Notes: generated by a model not told the origin, from the letters alone. Shown: positions 1-7,628, counted from the first letter of the stretch. The stretch: DNA of 18,381 nucleotides from Verrucomicrobiales bacterium (GCA_013911195.1 JACETS010000029.1:1-18381), one strand, 5' to 3'. Numbers and translations are program-made.

Positions 1-390
1 ACTAAGATTTGAAGTCAATACTTGATCAGCCTCTTCTCTAGCCTTAAAAATCCTTGGCATAATTTGATTTTCCCCGAATGGAGTGAGTTGGATTTTTCTA
101 GCTCTCCCGTCTTCTGTGCTTTTGATGCGTTCAATTACACCAATAGCTTCACCTCTATCAATCAAATTGCTAAGTGTCGGGTAAGGTAGACCTGTTTCTA
201 TTACTAATTCTTTTAAAATTAGAGATCCATTGTCGTTTAGACAAATTAATAAAGCCATCATCTGGTCAAAATATTCCTCACTTAACCCGTTTGAGAGTAA
301 AACTTTTCGGGTTAGAGGTCTGAAATGATTACTACATAACGAGAAATTGTATGTGAAATCAGGTTTTTGCTCTTCTGAAGCAACGTGCAT
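1..390 (-). CDS. MarR-family transcriptional regulator (3' end cut by window)
   Basis: Open frame of 130 codons from an ATG at 390 to the window edge without a stop, so the C-terminus is missing. Residues about 44-106 look like a winged helix-turn-helix of MarR type: a helix around 44-52, a recognition helix around 68-79 (TLSNLIDRG), then the wing with the typical D-G-R-x-R-x-x-x-LT-x-x-G pattern at 94-106. Such proteins bind palindromic operators as dimers and usually repress nearby genes in response to small ligands. It lies 49 bases downstream of the SDR gene on the same strand and may share its transcript; the sequence just before the ATG (TATATA-rich) could also be a -10 element. The ligand and targets are unknown. 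The family call rests on the wHTH pattern alone. Confidence 0.8.
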   Translation of the reverse strand, partial: MHVASEEQKPDFTYNFSLCSNHFRPLTRKVLLSNGLSEEYFDQMMALLICLNDNGSLILKELVIETGLPYPTLSNLIDRGEAIGVIERIKSTEDGRARKIQLTPFGENQIMPRIFKAREEADQVLTSNLS

Positions 391-439
391 ATTTTATATA
401 CGTTTTTCATGCTGCTAGGGATTCAATTTTGCTTCAAAT

Positions 440-1162
440 TCATATTTTTTGGTCAGAAGGCCGCATCATTACATCTCCGATTTCAACGTGATTTGGTGTT
501 TTTAGTATGTGAATTAGAGTTTGAGCAATGTCTTGCGGCTTAAGCATTTCAATATCTTGACGTAGTGCGGACAATGTTTCCTCATCCCCTCTGAAATAAT
601 TTTCCAATAGGGGGGTATCTACAAATCCTGGAGAAATCATCGCCACTCTTGTTTTATTCCCCTTTGATTTTAATTCGTATCTTAAGGCTTCAGTAATTGC
701 TCTGACTGAAAATTTAGTTGCAGCATAGAAGCCTCCGCTTGGAGGAACGCGATGTCCTGACATACTTGAAATGTTAACAATTTGTCCGCCATTTTTAGGA
801 TCAAATTTCTTAAGTGCAAGTTGGCAACAGTGGGTTAATGCAAGGACGTTGACATTGAGTAATGTTTCGAAAGCTTCAATCTTTCCATCAATTATAGATG
901 CTTTTGGAGCAACGCCTGCATTATTCACGAGAATATCAATCGAACCATCAATAGCCTCAAATAGACTAATAATATCTTCTGATATGGAAAGATTAGCAGT
1001 CAGAAAAATTCCACCTATCTCTTCTGATAGTTGTTCCAATTTTGTTTGGTTTCTACCGGTCAAAATTACCTCAGCTCCATTATCTGAAAGTGCTCTAGCA
1101 CAGGCTTCTCCAATTCCACTAGATGCACCAGTGATTAGTGCAGTTTTATTTTTTAATTTCAT
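440..1162 (-). CDS. SDR-family NAD(P)-dependent oxidoreductase, DHRS11/YdfG-like
   Basis: Classical short-chain dehydrogenase, about 240 residues, cytosolic. Visible motifs, numbered from the ATG at 1162: the cofactor glycine motif TGASSGIG at 11-18, the NNAG motif of the central strand, catalytic Ser about 133, and Tyr146/Lys150 in YAATK. The stretch after the active site (MSGHRVPP, then ISPG, and near the C-terminus the IGDVMMRP segment) resembles the DHRS11 and serine/3-hydroxyacid dehydrogenase (YdfG) branch, so reduction of a carbonyl or oxidation of a hydroxy acid is likely; the substrate cannot be told. A GTG at 1189 would add nine residues, but the Rossmann strand begins naturally at the ATG at 1162, so I prefer it. 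The gene overlaps the end of the upstream DUF1028 gene by 17 bases, which suggests translational coupling. Confidence 0.87.
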   Translation of the reverse strand: MKLKNKTALITGASSGIGEACARALSDNGAEVILTGRNQTKLEQLSEEIGGIFLTANLSISEDIISLFEAIDGSIDILVNNAGVAPKASIIDGKIEAFETLLNVNVLALTHCCQLALKKFDPKNGGQIVNISSMSGHRVPPSGGFYAATKFSVRAITEALRYELKSKGNKTRVAMISPGFVDTPLLENYFRGDEETLSALRQDIEMLKPQDIAQTLIHILKTPNHVEIGDVMMRPSDQKI

Positions 1163-1874
1163 ATTTTTCAGGTCTTGGAAATAGTTCACAATGTTTTAAA
1201 TAGACTCGATGCAGTTCATCGATTGGAGATTTACTCTCATCGACTCGTAGATCTCTAAATTTATCATTATTACCTCCGTAGCCCCAACCTTCTCTCACTA
1301 TAAGTAGTGATGCTGATTGCTTGCCTCTCTTGTCTCCTCCTTCTTTTTGCCCGGCCTTGAGAGCAGATATTAATCGTTCGGCTAAAGGTGCTTTTCCATA
1401 GCTGCTTTCAAATGCTTTTGCCATTGCTTCAATAACCTTTTTGCTCTCTAATATGTTCCCCTGTACAGTATAATTTTTTCCGCTTTGCCCGCCTGCCCAA
1501 TTGAAGCATTTATTACCTGTGAAGTTAAATGCTTTTCCATTTGCTGAAAGTACTCCAACCTGCCGTAAATCTTTTTTCGGATCTTTTTTTATAAGTGAAT
1601 TAACAACCTCTTCCGGATTTTTTCCCATTTCTAATAATCTTAGTCCCTCTTTGCCGTATGTAACATTAGCAAATGATTGAGTTGCAACGGCTCCAACATT
1701 AGCTTTAGCCCATGGTACGACGGCGCCGACTGCCACGATTTTGCTTTGTACGGCAACTCCAATTTCTCCAGTATCAGGGTCCATTGCCGCAATGGAAAAT
1801 GTCGCAACAGGAGTCGAAGTTTCTTTAGTTTCGGCGAATAGTGATAACAAAATCGAGGTTAAGAATAAGTTCAT
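1146..1874 (-). CDS. DUF1028 family protein (Ntn-hydrolase-like), probably exported
   Basis: 242 residues. After a short hydrophobic N-terminus (about residues 1-14, possibly a signal peptide) the protein begins the DUF1028 core with ATFSIAA, followed by G-E-I-G-V-A-V-Q-S, a region with A-T-Q-S-F-A-N, and the late conserved G-D-x-R-G-x-Q-S-A block with GGDKRGKQSASLL. The family has an N-terminal nucleophile hydrolase type fold according to structural genomics work, but its reaction is not established to my knowledge; peptide or amide hydrolysis is only an inference from the fold. First gene of an apparent three-gene minus-strand unit with the SDR and MarR genes. A good promoter lies directly before the ATG at 1874 and there is no Shine-Dalgarno sequence. 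Confidence 0.85.
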   Translation of the reverse strand: MNLFLTSILLSLFAETKETSTPVATFSIAAMDPDTGEIGVAVQSKIVAVGAVVPWAKANVGAVATQSFANVTYGKEGLRLLEMGKNPEEVVNSLIKKDPKKDLRQVGVLSANGKAFNFTGNKCFNWAGGQSGKNYTVQGNILESKKVIEAMAKAFESSYGKAPLAERLISALKAGQKEGGDKRGKQSASLLIVREGWGYGGNNDKFRDLRVDESKSPIDELHRVYLKHCELFPRPEKYEIKK

Positions 1875-1882
1875 CGTATCAA

Positions 1883-1912
1883 ATTATATAGACTAGAATT
1901 TAGTAATGTGAA
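1883..1912 (-). promoter_or_regulatory. Predicted sigma70 promoter of the DUF1028-SDR unit
   Basis: Read on the minus strand: TTCACA (1912-1907), an 18-base spacer, then a perfect TATAAT (1888-1883). Only 8 bases separate the -10 box from the ATG at 1874, so the predicted transcription start falls at or within a base or two of the start codon. Confidence 0.55.
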
Positions 1913-1931
1913 TGTATCCAAAAGTAATTAT

Positions 1932-1960
1932 TTGGAAAGCCTAGGTTAGTGGGCTATTTT
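1932..1960 (+). promoter_or_regulatory. Predicted sigma70 promoter of aroC
   Basis: TTGGAA at 1932-1937, a 17-base spacer, TATTTT at 1955-1960. Seven bases lie between the -10 box and the ATG at 1968, again placing the expected start of transcription at the start codon. It is back to back with the minus-strand promoter of the DUF1028 gene in the same 93-base gap. Confidence 0.45.
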
Positions 1961-1967
1961 GTAATCA

Positions 1968-3056
1968 ATGCCTAATACTTTTGGTCATAATTTTAGAATC
2001 ACAACATTTGGTGAATCACACGGAGGTGGGGTTGGGGTTGTCATTGATGGCTGCCCCCCTGGTATTGATATATCTGAAACTGATATTCAGAATGAACTAG
2101 ATAGAAGAAGACCAGGTCAGAGCGAAATTGTTACTCCTAGAAATGAAGGTGATAAATGTGAAATTCTTTCGGGTACATTTGAAGGGAAGACTCTGGGTAC
2201 GCCAATTTGCGTTTTGGTTCATAATAAAGATGCTAGACCCGAGGCTTATTCTGAGATGGCTGAAAAATTTCGTCCTTCGCACGCCGATTTCACATATCAA
2301 TCCAAATACGGAATTAGAAACTGGCAAGGTGGAGGAAGAGCATCTGCTAGGGAGACAATCGGTAGAGTTGCTTCTGGAGCCGTTGCGATGAAGGTAATGA
2401 AGAATCAATTTAGTGAATCTTTTGAAATTTTAGCTCACGTATCAAGAGTTCAAAATATTGAGGCAAAAATTAACTTTGAAGAATTAACTCGTGAAATAAT
2501 TGAATCAAATATTGTCAGATGTGGGGATGCGCAAGTAGCTGACAAAATGATTGAGCTCATCAAAGATGCTAGGTCAGAAGGTAATTCTTTAGGGGGTATC
2601 GTCGAGTGCATTATTAAAGGAGTTCCACTAGGACTTGGAGATCCGGTTTTTGATAAACTTGAGGCGGATCTTGCAAAAGCTATGATGAGTTTGCCCGCTA
2701 CTAAAGGCTTTGAAATAGGATCCGGATTTAAAGGTATTGAAATGACCGGAAAGGAACACAACGATGAGTTTTACATGGATGGGGATAGAGTAAGAACTAA
2801 AACTAATCGTTCTGGTGGTATTCAAGGAGGTATATCTAATGGTGAGGACATAATATTTCGAGTTGCTTTCAAGCCCACGGCAACAATTATGACTGAGCAA
2901 CAAACAGTAAGTGAGTCTGGTGAAGATACGCAGCTAAAGGGAAGAGGAAGACATGACCCTTGTGTGCTTCCTCGAGCGGTTCCAATGGTTGAATCGATGG
3001 CTGCGCTCGTAATTTGTGATCATGCCATTAGGCATAGAGCACAATGTAGAGCGTGA
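1968..3056 (+). CDS. aroC: Chorismate synthase
   Basis: Final enzyme of the shikimate pathway: anti-1,4-elimination of phosphate from 5-enolpyruvylshikimate 3-phosphate to chorismate, using reduced FMN without net redox change. The length of 362 residues is normal for the family. Visible signatures: GESHG at 16-20 (His19), D-R-R-R-P-G-Q near 45-51, His105 in the R-P-S-H-A-D segment, the GGGRASARET block around Arg124-Glu129, and the C-terminal R-H-D-P-C-V-x-P-R-A-V-P-M motif (His329). The ATG at 1968 gives the canonical start (N-T-F-G-H-x-F). There is no Shine-Dalgarno sequence. It is the first gene of a run with the CvpA-like gene (30-base gap) and gatB (25-base gap). Confidence 0.97.
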   Translation: MPNTFGHNFRITTFGESHGGGVGVVIDGCPPGIDISETDIQNELDRRRPGQSEIVTPRNEGDKCEILSGTFEGKTLGTPICVLVHNKDARPEAYSEMAEKFRPSHADFTYQSKYGIRNWQGGGRASARETIGRVASGAVAMKVMKNQFSESFEILAHVSRVQNIEAKINFEELTREIIESNIVRCGDAQVADKMIELIKDARSEGNSLGGIVECIIKGVPLGLGDPVFDKLEADLAKAMMSLPATKGFEIGSGFKGIEMTGKEHNDEFYMDGDRVRTKTNRSGGIQGGISNGEDIIFRVAFKPTATIMTEQQTVSESGEDTQLKGRGRHDPCVLPRAVPMVESMAALVICDHAIRHRAQCRA

Positions 3057-3086
3057 TATGATCAAGTATTTAACCTATATTAAAAG

Positions 3087-3986
3087 ATGGAATCTGACCT
3101 TTTTAATGGAGCTCTTCCATTTCCTGTAAATTTCACCATTCTTTCAATATCATTGATACTATTCATTGGATTGATAGCTTTTTTAAGAGGAGTTATAGGA
3201 ATGTTTTTTGGCTTAGGGTGTATGTTTGTTGGGGCTTATTGCGGATATATTATTTATCCTCTACTTCCAGAAATTCTTGCGCAATTTATTGAGGATCCAT
3301 CATCGATATTAGTATTTTCGCTAACAGTAATCTCATCATTTTGTGTGTACCTATTCTTGCGCCTTCTTGTAGGCGCATTCGTGATAAGTCCTTTTAGAAA
3401 AAAGGAAAAAAAACCACTTCTTAGAGGTCCCGTTGGAATGATGTTAAGTTTAATACCTGCCAGTGCTTTGATTTTGGTTCTTGGCATTGCTCTTTGGACT
3501 GCTGGAACCCTTCTATCAGTGGATTACACTAATTCTGGAATTGTTGCTCAACCAGGAACGAGTAAAGAAGTCAGACCATTTTGGGCTAGATGGAATTATG
3601 CCATGGAGAGGGACTATTTAGGTAATGTTATTGGTAAGATTGATCCACTTTCATCAAGAGCTAAAGGAGCTATTTCTAATTTCCTTGTCACACTTACGGA
3701 TGATTCGGCTGGAGCTGAGTTGTCTAAAAAACCAAAAGTTTCCAGAGTATTGAGAACTAAAGGGATCAACGAATTGGCTAATGACCCAGAGGTATCGCAA
3801 CTCTTAAAAAGAGGAGATCATCTTGCTTTAATTAATCATCCTAAATTAAAAGTTATTGCCGCAGACCCAGAAGTAAACAAGCTACTCAATGATTTGCCGG
3901 TTGAGAAAATTGTTGATGAATCTATATATGAAAAGAAGGAAGGGTTATTGATTAGAAAAGAAAGTCGAATGCGACTTGATCAATGA
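3087..3986 (+). CDS. CvpA-like inner-membrane protein with C-terminal nonapeptide repeats
   Basis: 299 residues. Four hydrophobic segments (about 15-34, 36-60, 72-96 and 112-140) with a basic loop (FRKKEKK) before the last one resemble the CvpA (colicin V production) family of small integral membrane proteins, whose biochemical role is unclear. The roughly 155-residue tail after the last membrane segment is much longer than in Escherichia coli CvpA. It contains five consecutive 9-residue units at 232-276: NDPEVSQLL, KRGDHLALI, NHPKLKVIA, ADPEVNKLL, NDLPVEKIV. It sits between aroC and gatB with short gaps, so it is probably co-transcribed. It ends with tandem stops (TGA TAA). The family assignment rests on topology and general resemblance; function unknown. 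Confidence 0.7.
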   Translation: MESDLFNGALPFPVNFTILSISLILFIGLIAFLRGVIGMFFGLGCMFVGAYCGYIIYPLLPEILAQFIEDPSSILVFSLTVISSFCVYLFLRLLVGAFVISPFRKKEKKPLLRGPVGMMLSLIPASALILVLGIALWTAGTLLSVDYTNSGIVAQPGTSKEVRPFWARWNYAMERDYLGNVIGKIDPLSSRAKGAISNFLVTLTDDSAGAELSKKPKVSRVLRTKGINELANDPEVSQLLKRGDHLALINHPKLKVIAADPEVNKLLNDLPVEKIVDESIYEKKEGLLIRKESRMRLDQ

Positions 3987-4011
3987 TAACAAATAACAAT
4001 AAGTATTAGAA

Positions 4012-5463
4012 TTGAATTATATTACAACAATAGGTCTTGAGGTTCATGTTCAGTTGAAAACTGAGAGTAAGATGTTTTGTGCTTGCCCGGTTATGTATGG
4101 TGCGGAGCCAAATGAAAATACATGCCCAACTTGTCTAGGATTACCTGGTGCTTTACCGGTTCTTAATGGAGGAGCAATAGAAAAAACAATTCTAGCAGGA
4201 ATAATGCTAGATTGTGAAACGCCCCCAGTTAGTAAGTGGGATAGGAAAAATTATTTTTATCCAGATATGCCAAAGAATTATCAAATTAGCCAATTTGATC
4301 TTCCCTTGTGTATAGGAGGAGGAGTTTCTCTTTACGATCATTGTTATCCTAAAGATTTTCAAAAAAGCATTATGAGCTCGGGTAAAGTCGTTGGCTTGAC
4401 TAGAATTCATTTGGAGGAAGATGTTGCAAAAAGTACCCATTCAGAAAGTGGTACTACAATAGATTTTAATCGTGCAGGTACCCCTCTTATGGAAATTGTT
4501 AGTGAGCCAGAAATTGATTCTCCTGAGGAAGCCTTTGCCTATCTAAATTCTCTCAGGCAAGTGCTTATTTACGGTGATCTTTCAGATGCTGATATGGAAA
4601 AAGGTCAAATGCGATGTGATGTTAATGTCTCTGTACGTCCACCAGATCAAGATGAGCTGGGTGTTAAAATTGAGTTAAAAAACATGAATTCGGTGAGCGC
4701 AGTTCGCCGTGCTCTTCACTATGAAATTAACAGGCAGGTCAAAGTTTTAAATGATGGAGGTGAATTAATTCAGTCCACTAGAAGGTGGGATGATGATTTG
4801 GGAGAAACTCAATTAATGCGAACCAAAGAAGATGCTCATGATTACAGGTATTTTCCTGATCCTGATCTTCTTCCGGTTCATACTGCAGAAATGCTTGAAA
4901 GGGTTAGGAAATTGGTTCCTGAGTTGCCGCATCAAAAGTCTAAAAGATTTATTGAAGAGTTTTCAATTAGTGAATATGACGCAAGTGTGTTGTCCAGTGA
5001 TAAGGATTTAGCAAACTATTTTGAAGAGTCGGCCAAAAATTCAGAATCAAAAAAGAAAATCGCTAACTGGGTCATCAACAATGTATTAGCTGCATTGAAT
5101 GAGAATGATCTGAATATTCAGAATTGTCCAGTGAGTCCCGAAAAGTTGGCTTTCGTAGTAAATGAAATAGAATCTGGGAAAATATCCAACAATCAGGGAA
5201 AAGAAGTTTTTTCTGTATTGTTTGAAAATAGCGACAAAGATCCTGCATTAATAATAAAGGAACTTGGTTTTGAGCCGGCAGATTCGGGTGAGATCGAATT
5301 GATGGTTGACGAGGTAATTTCTAACAATCCGGACAAAATTGCTGAAATCAAAGGGGGTAATGAAAAATTAATTAATTGGCTAACTGGCCAAGTAATGAAA
5401 TTGAGCAAAGGCAAAGCAAATCCAAAAATAATCGGTGATTTGCTGAGAGATAAAATCCTTTAA
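4012..5463 (+). CDS. gatB: Asp-tRNA(Asn)/Glu-tRNA(Gln) amidotransferase subunit B
   Basis: Subunit of the GatCAB complex, which converts mischarged Glu-tRNA(Gln) and/or Asp-tRNA(Asn) to the amide form; GatB holds the tRNA and the kinase active site and receives ammonia from GatA. 483 residues, the normal length. Features: I-G-L-E-V-H-V-Q-L near the N-terminus, two Zn-type cysteine pairs (C-A-C, then C-P-T-C), D-R-K-N-Y-F-Y-P-D-x-P-K-N-Y-Q-I-S-Q, D-V-N-V-S-V-R, E-L-K-N-M-N-S, D-Y-R-Y-F-P-D-P-D-L, and the C-terminal helical YqeY-like tail domain. The start must be the TTG at 4012: a stop lies at 4000-4002 in frame, and the next ATG would delete the I-G-L-E-V-H motif. gatA and gatC are not in the window. 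Confidence 0.97.
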   Translation: MNYITTIGLEVHVQLKTESKMFCACPVMYGAEPNENTCPTCLGLPGALPVLNGGAIEKTILAGIMLDCETPPVSKWDRKNYFYPDMPKNYQISQFDLPLCIGGGVSLYDHCYPKDFQKSIMSSGKVVGLTRIHLEEDVAKSTHSESGTTIDFNRAGTPLMEIVSEPEIDSPEEAFAYLNSLRQVLIYGDLSDADMEKGQMRCDVNVSVRPPDQDELGVKIELKNMNSVSAVRRALHYEINRQVKVLNDGGELIQSTRRWDDDLGETQLMRTKEDAHDYRYFPDPDLLPVHTAEMLERVRKLVPELPHQKSKRFIEEFSISEYDASVLSSDKDLANYFEESAKNSESKKKIANWVINNVLAALNENDLNIQNCPVSPEKLAFVVNEIESGKISNNQGKEVFSVLFENSDKDPALIIKELGFEPADSGEIELMVDEVISNNPDKIAEIKGGNEKLINWLTGQVMKLSKGKANPKIIGDLLRDKIL

Positions 5464-5520
5464 TCGAATCGTTCGTTATATTAAATATAAAAACCTCATT
5501 TAGATTCATTGACTTATTTA

Positions 5521-5548
5521 TTGGATACCCACAAAATTAATCTATATT
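5521..5548 (+). promoter_or_regulatory. Possible promoter of the cytochrome-LRR gene
   Basis: TTGGAT at 5521-5526, a 16-base spacer and TATATT at 5543-5548, inside the 142-base gap after gatB. This would give a leader of about 50 bases. TTGACT at 5509-5514 is an alternative -35 box but lacks a well-spaced -10. Confidence 0.25.
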
Positions 5549-5605
5549 TTCACGTGATTTTCCGATAATTAAGGAAGTAAACCGCTATAACTAATTCTTC
5601 TATCT

Positions 5606-6628
5606 ATGTTACCACGAAACTTAATGTCCACATCTTTGGTTCTCACAGCCTTTGTTTTGTCTTTTTTTTCAAACGACAAATTAATTGCTGAAGAAAAGAG
5701 AAAACTTAATCTCGAAAAAGATAAGGTTTACGAGCATGTTATAAAGCCAATACTATCAGCGAACTGCACAACCTGCCACGGGTCCTCAAAAGCAAAAGGA
5801 AAGATCCGGTTACACAATCCAGAGGAAATCAAAAAGAGCGAAAGTATTGTTGAAGGAAATACTGATGAGAGCACTCTAATTGAGCGTATTTTTCTCCCTG
5901 ATGATGATGAGGATGTAATGCCTCCTGAGGGAAAGAAACGTTTATCTCCAGAGCAGAAAAAAATGCTGAGTTGGTGGATAGCCGAAGGAGCAGACTTTGA
6001 GAAAACAATTTCTGAAGTTAATATTCCTGAGGACATTAGTACAATCATTGCGGGACTAGAATATTCCCCACCAATTGAAATTAAGAAGGCGTTCAATCTT
6101 CCTGAGCCAGCTCAACCTGCCAATGGTGAGGCCGTAACTGCAATCGGAAAAGCTGGCATTCTTGTTATGCAGCTTGCACAAGATACAAAATATCTTTCTG
6201 CAAATGTTATCAACGTAGCCAAAAGCTTCAATGATGCACAGGTAAAGTTGCTTGTTCCGGTTAAAGATCATCTCACATGGCTCGATCTTTCTCGTAGTGG
6301 CATTACTGATCAATCTGCCAATGACTTAGGTCAACTTAACATGCTCACTAAACTACACCTTGAAAATACCGCGGTCACAGATCAAACCTTACAACATTTA
6401 GGTAAGCTTGAGAACTTAGAGTATCTTAATCTTTATGGTACAAAAGTTACAGATGCTGGTTTGGAAAACTTAAAGAGCCTCAAAAAGTTAAAGAAGCTTT
6501 ATGTATGGCAAACTGGGGTTACTAAAGCGGGAGCTGATAAACTGAAAGAAGCTGTTCCGGGACTTTATGTTAATTTGGGATGGCAAGTTCCAAAGCAAGA
6601 GGACAAGCCTGAGGAACCTAAAAAATAG
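5606..6628 (+). CDS. Exported c-type cytochrome-like protein with leucine-rich repeats
   Basis: 340 residues. Residues 1-28 form a signal peptide (hydrophobic core about 9-22, cleavage near A28-E29). A small haem domain follows, of the kind common in Planctomycetes/Verrucomicrobia secreted proteins: haem-binding C54-x-x-C57-H58, and a likely axial Met105 in V-M-P-P, followed by L-S-P-E-Q and W-W-I-A-E-G-A. After a linker (about 120-222) there are four 24-residue leucine-rich repeats (223-246, 247-270, 271-294, 295 onward) of the L-x-x-L-x-L-x-x-T-x-V-T-D type, then a Lys/Glu/Pro-rich tail. This suggests a periplasmic or surface protein in which a redox domain is tethered to a binding scaffold; partner and role are unknown. 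M7 is an alternative start. There is no Shine-Dalgarno sequence at the usual distance. Confidence 0.85.
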   Translation: MLPRNLMSTSLVLTAFVLSFFSNDKLIAEEKRKLNLEKDKVYEHVIKPILSANCTTCHGSSKAKGKIRLHNPEEIKKSESIVEGNTDESTLIERIFLPDDDEDVMPPEGKKRLSPEQKKMLSWWIAEGADFEKTISEVNIPEDISTIIAGLEYSPPIEIKKAFNLPEPAQPANGEAVTAIGKAGILVMQLAQDTKYLSANVINVAKSFNDAQVKLLVPVKDHLTWLDLSRSGITDQSANDLGQLNMLTKLHLENTAVTDQTLQHLGKLENLEYLNLYGTKVTDAGLENLKSLKKLKKLYVWQTGVTKAGADKLKEAVPGLYVNLGWQVPKQEDKPEEPKK

Positions 6629-6678
6629 TTTAAAGAAAGATTAGTTTCTTCCTAGATTTAGGAGATAGGGATGCTAAA

Positions 6679-6694
6679 GTTAAGGTTTCTTAAC
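6679..6694 (+). promoter_or_regulatory. Inverted repeat directly before the deacetylase start codon
   Basis: GTTAAG (6679-6684), loop GTTT, CTTAAC (6689-6694): perfect 6-base arms, extendable by one A-T pair (6678/6695). It ends five bases before the ATG at 6700 and covers the place of a ribosome binding site. It could be a small mRNA hairpin or an operator; function is inferred only from position. Confidence 0.3.
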
Positions 6695-6699
6695 TATTT

Positions 6700-7590
6700 A
6701 TGCCCAAATCTTATCTCTCATTACTACTCTTTATTATTGTTCCATTTACTTTTTTAGTTGGATGCTCTTCTTCCGACAACAAGAACGGAAATACAGCTTA
6801 TCTTGAAGGGAAGGGTAAAAGCGGCCTTTTTGGTGGTCGTTCTCAAGGGACTAAGTTGAAAAATCCAGATTTCTCGATTCAGGTTGATCCGAATTTAGCC
6901 AGATCGTTAACTTATTCTCGGATTAGGACTCAGGCACCGTTTATTGCTATGACGTTCGATGATGGGCCACATCCAGTATATACCCCAAGACTTCTCGATA
7001 TTCTGAAGGCAAGAAATATTAAGGCAACTTTTTTTGTTGTCGGCACGAATACGCGTCGTTATCCGGGTATCATCAGAAGAATGATCGCTGAGGGTCATGA
7101 GGTTGGAAATCACACAGTAAACCACAAATATCTCAGCCGGATTAGCCTTGAGGAGGCCAGAGCCGAAGTTGCTGGGTGTGAGAGAGCTATTGTAGCTGCA
7201 TGTGGAGTCAGACCTAGAATAATACGCCCGCCGGGTGGCCATATTAACAATCAGGTCAAGGTTTGGTTGAATCGTGAATTTGGTTACAGCACAATTATGT
7301 GGGCCGTTGATCCAGAAGACTGGAAGAGACCTGGATCAGGTGTCGTTGCTCAAAGAATAATCACCGATACCGATGCCGGTGAAATTGTTTTAGCACACGA
7401 TATCCATGGACCAACTATAGCTGCAATGCCAAGAGCTTTAGATGGATTGCTCTCTAAAGGGTATCGATTTGTAACAGTCAGTCAGCTCATAGCACTTGAG
7501 AGGCGCGATCTAGCCCATGATGAATCTTCAAAAGAGTTGAACTATCCAAGTGTCTCATCAGAGGAGTCGCTCGCGGTCTTCTCAAATTAA
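6700..7590 (+). CDS. Polysaccharide deacetylase (NodB domain) lipoprotein
   Basis: Carbohydrate esterase family 4 enzyme: metal-dependent removal of N- or O-acetyl groups from a polysaccharide such as peptidoglycan, chitin-type or exopolysaccharide. 296 residues. The N-terminus is a lipoprotein signal (hydrophobic 6-21, lipobox L-V-G-C with Cys22), so it is anchored to a membrane facing the periplasm. All five CE4 motifs are present: T-F-D87-D88-G-P, H138-x-x-x-H142 (metal), R176-P-P-G-G, D204-P-E-D207-W, and L-A-H233. The third motif has G where Y is frequent (RPPYG); the other catalytic residues are intact. The tail after about 265 is hydrophilic. There is no close carbohydrate gene in this part of the window, so the substrate is open; the exopolysaccharide-type genes at the right end are one possibility. 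Confidence 0.93.
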   Translation: MPKSYLSLLLFIIVPFTFLVGCSSSDNKNGNTAYLEGKGKSGLFGGRSQGTKLKNPDFSIQVDPNLARSLTYSRIRTQAPFIAMTFDDGPHPVYTPRLLDILKARNIKATFFVVGTNTRRYPGIIRRMIAEGHEVGNHTVNHKYLSRISLEEARAEVAGCERAIVAACGVRPRIIRPPGGHINNQVKVWLNREFGYSTIMWAVDPEDWKRPGSGVVAQRIITDTDAGEIVLAHDIHGPTIAAMPRALDGLLSKGYRFVTVSQLIALERRDLAHDESSKELNYPSVSSEESLAVFSN

Positions 7591-7628
7591 CAGTAACAAC
7601 GGCTTATCGTTGGTCTCACCTTGTTGGG

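Noticed and set aside
771..1184. 137-codon plus-strand frame opposite the SDR gene
   Set aside because: Antisense shadow of a gene with clear family motifs; its translation shows no domain pattern.
1163..1189. GTG start at 1189 for the SDR protein
   Set aside because: Adds nine residues before the natural Rossmann start and lengthens the overlap with the DUF1028 gene; the ATG at 1162 is more plausible.
2097..2903. Several 87-103 codon frames within aroC on both strands
   Set aside because: Overlap the conserved chorismate synthase frame; no start-site support and no recognisable domains.
6632..6649. AAGAAA / TTTCTT inverted repeat after the cytochrome-LRR gene as a terminator
   Set aside because: Stem is all A-T except one pair at each end and no T-tract follows; too weak to call.
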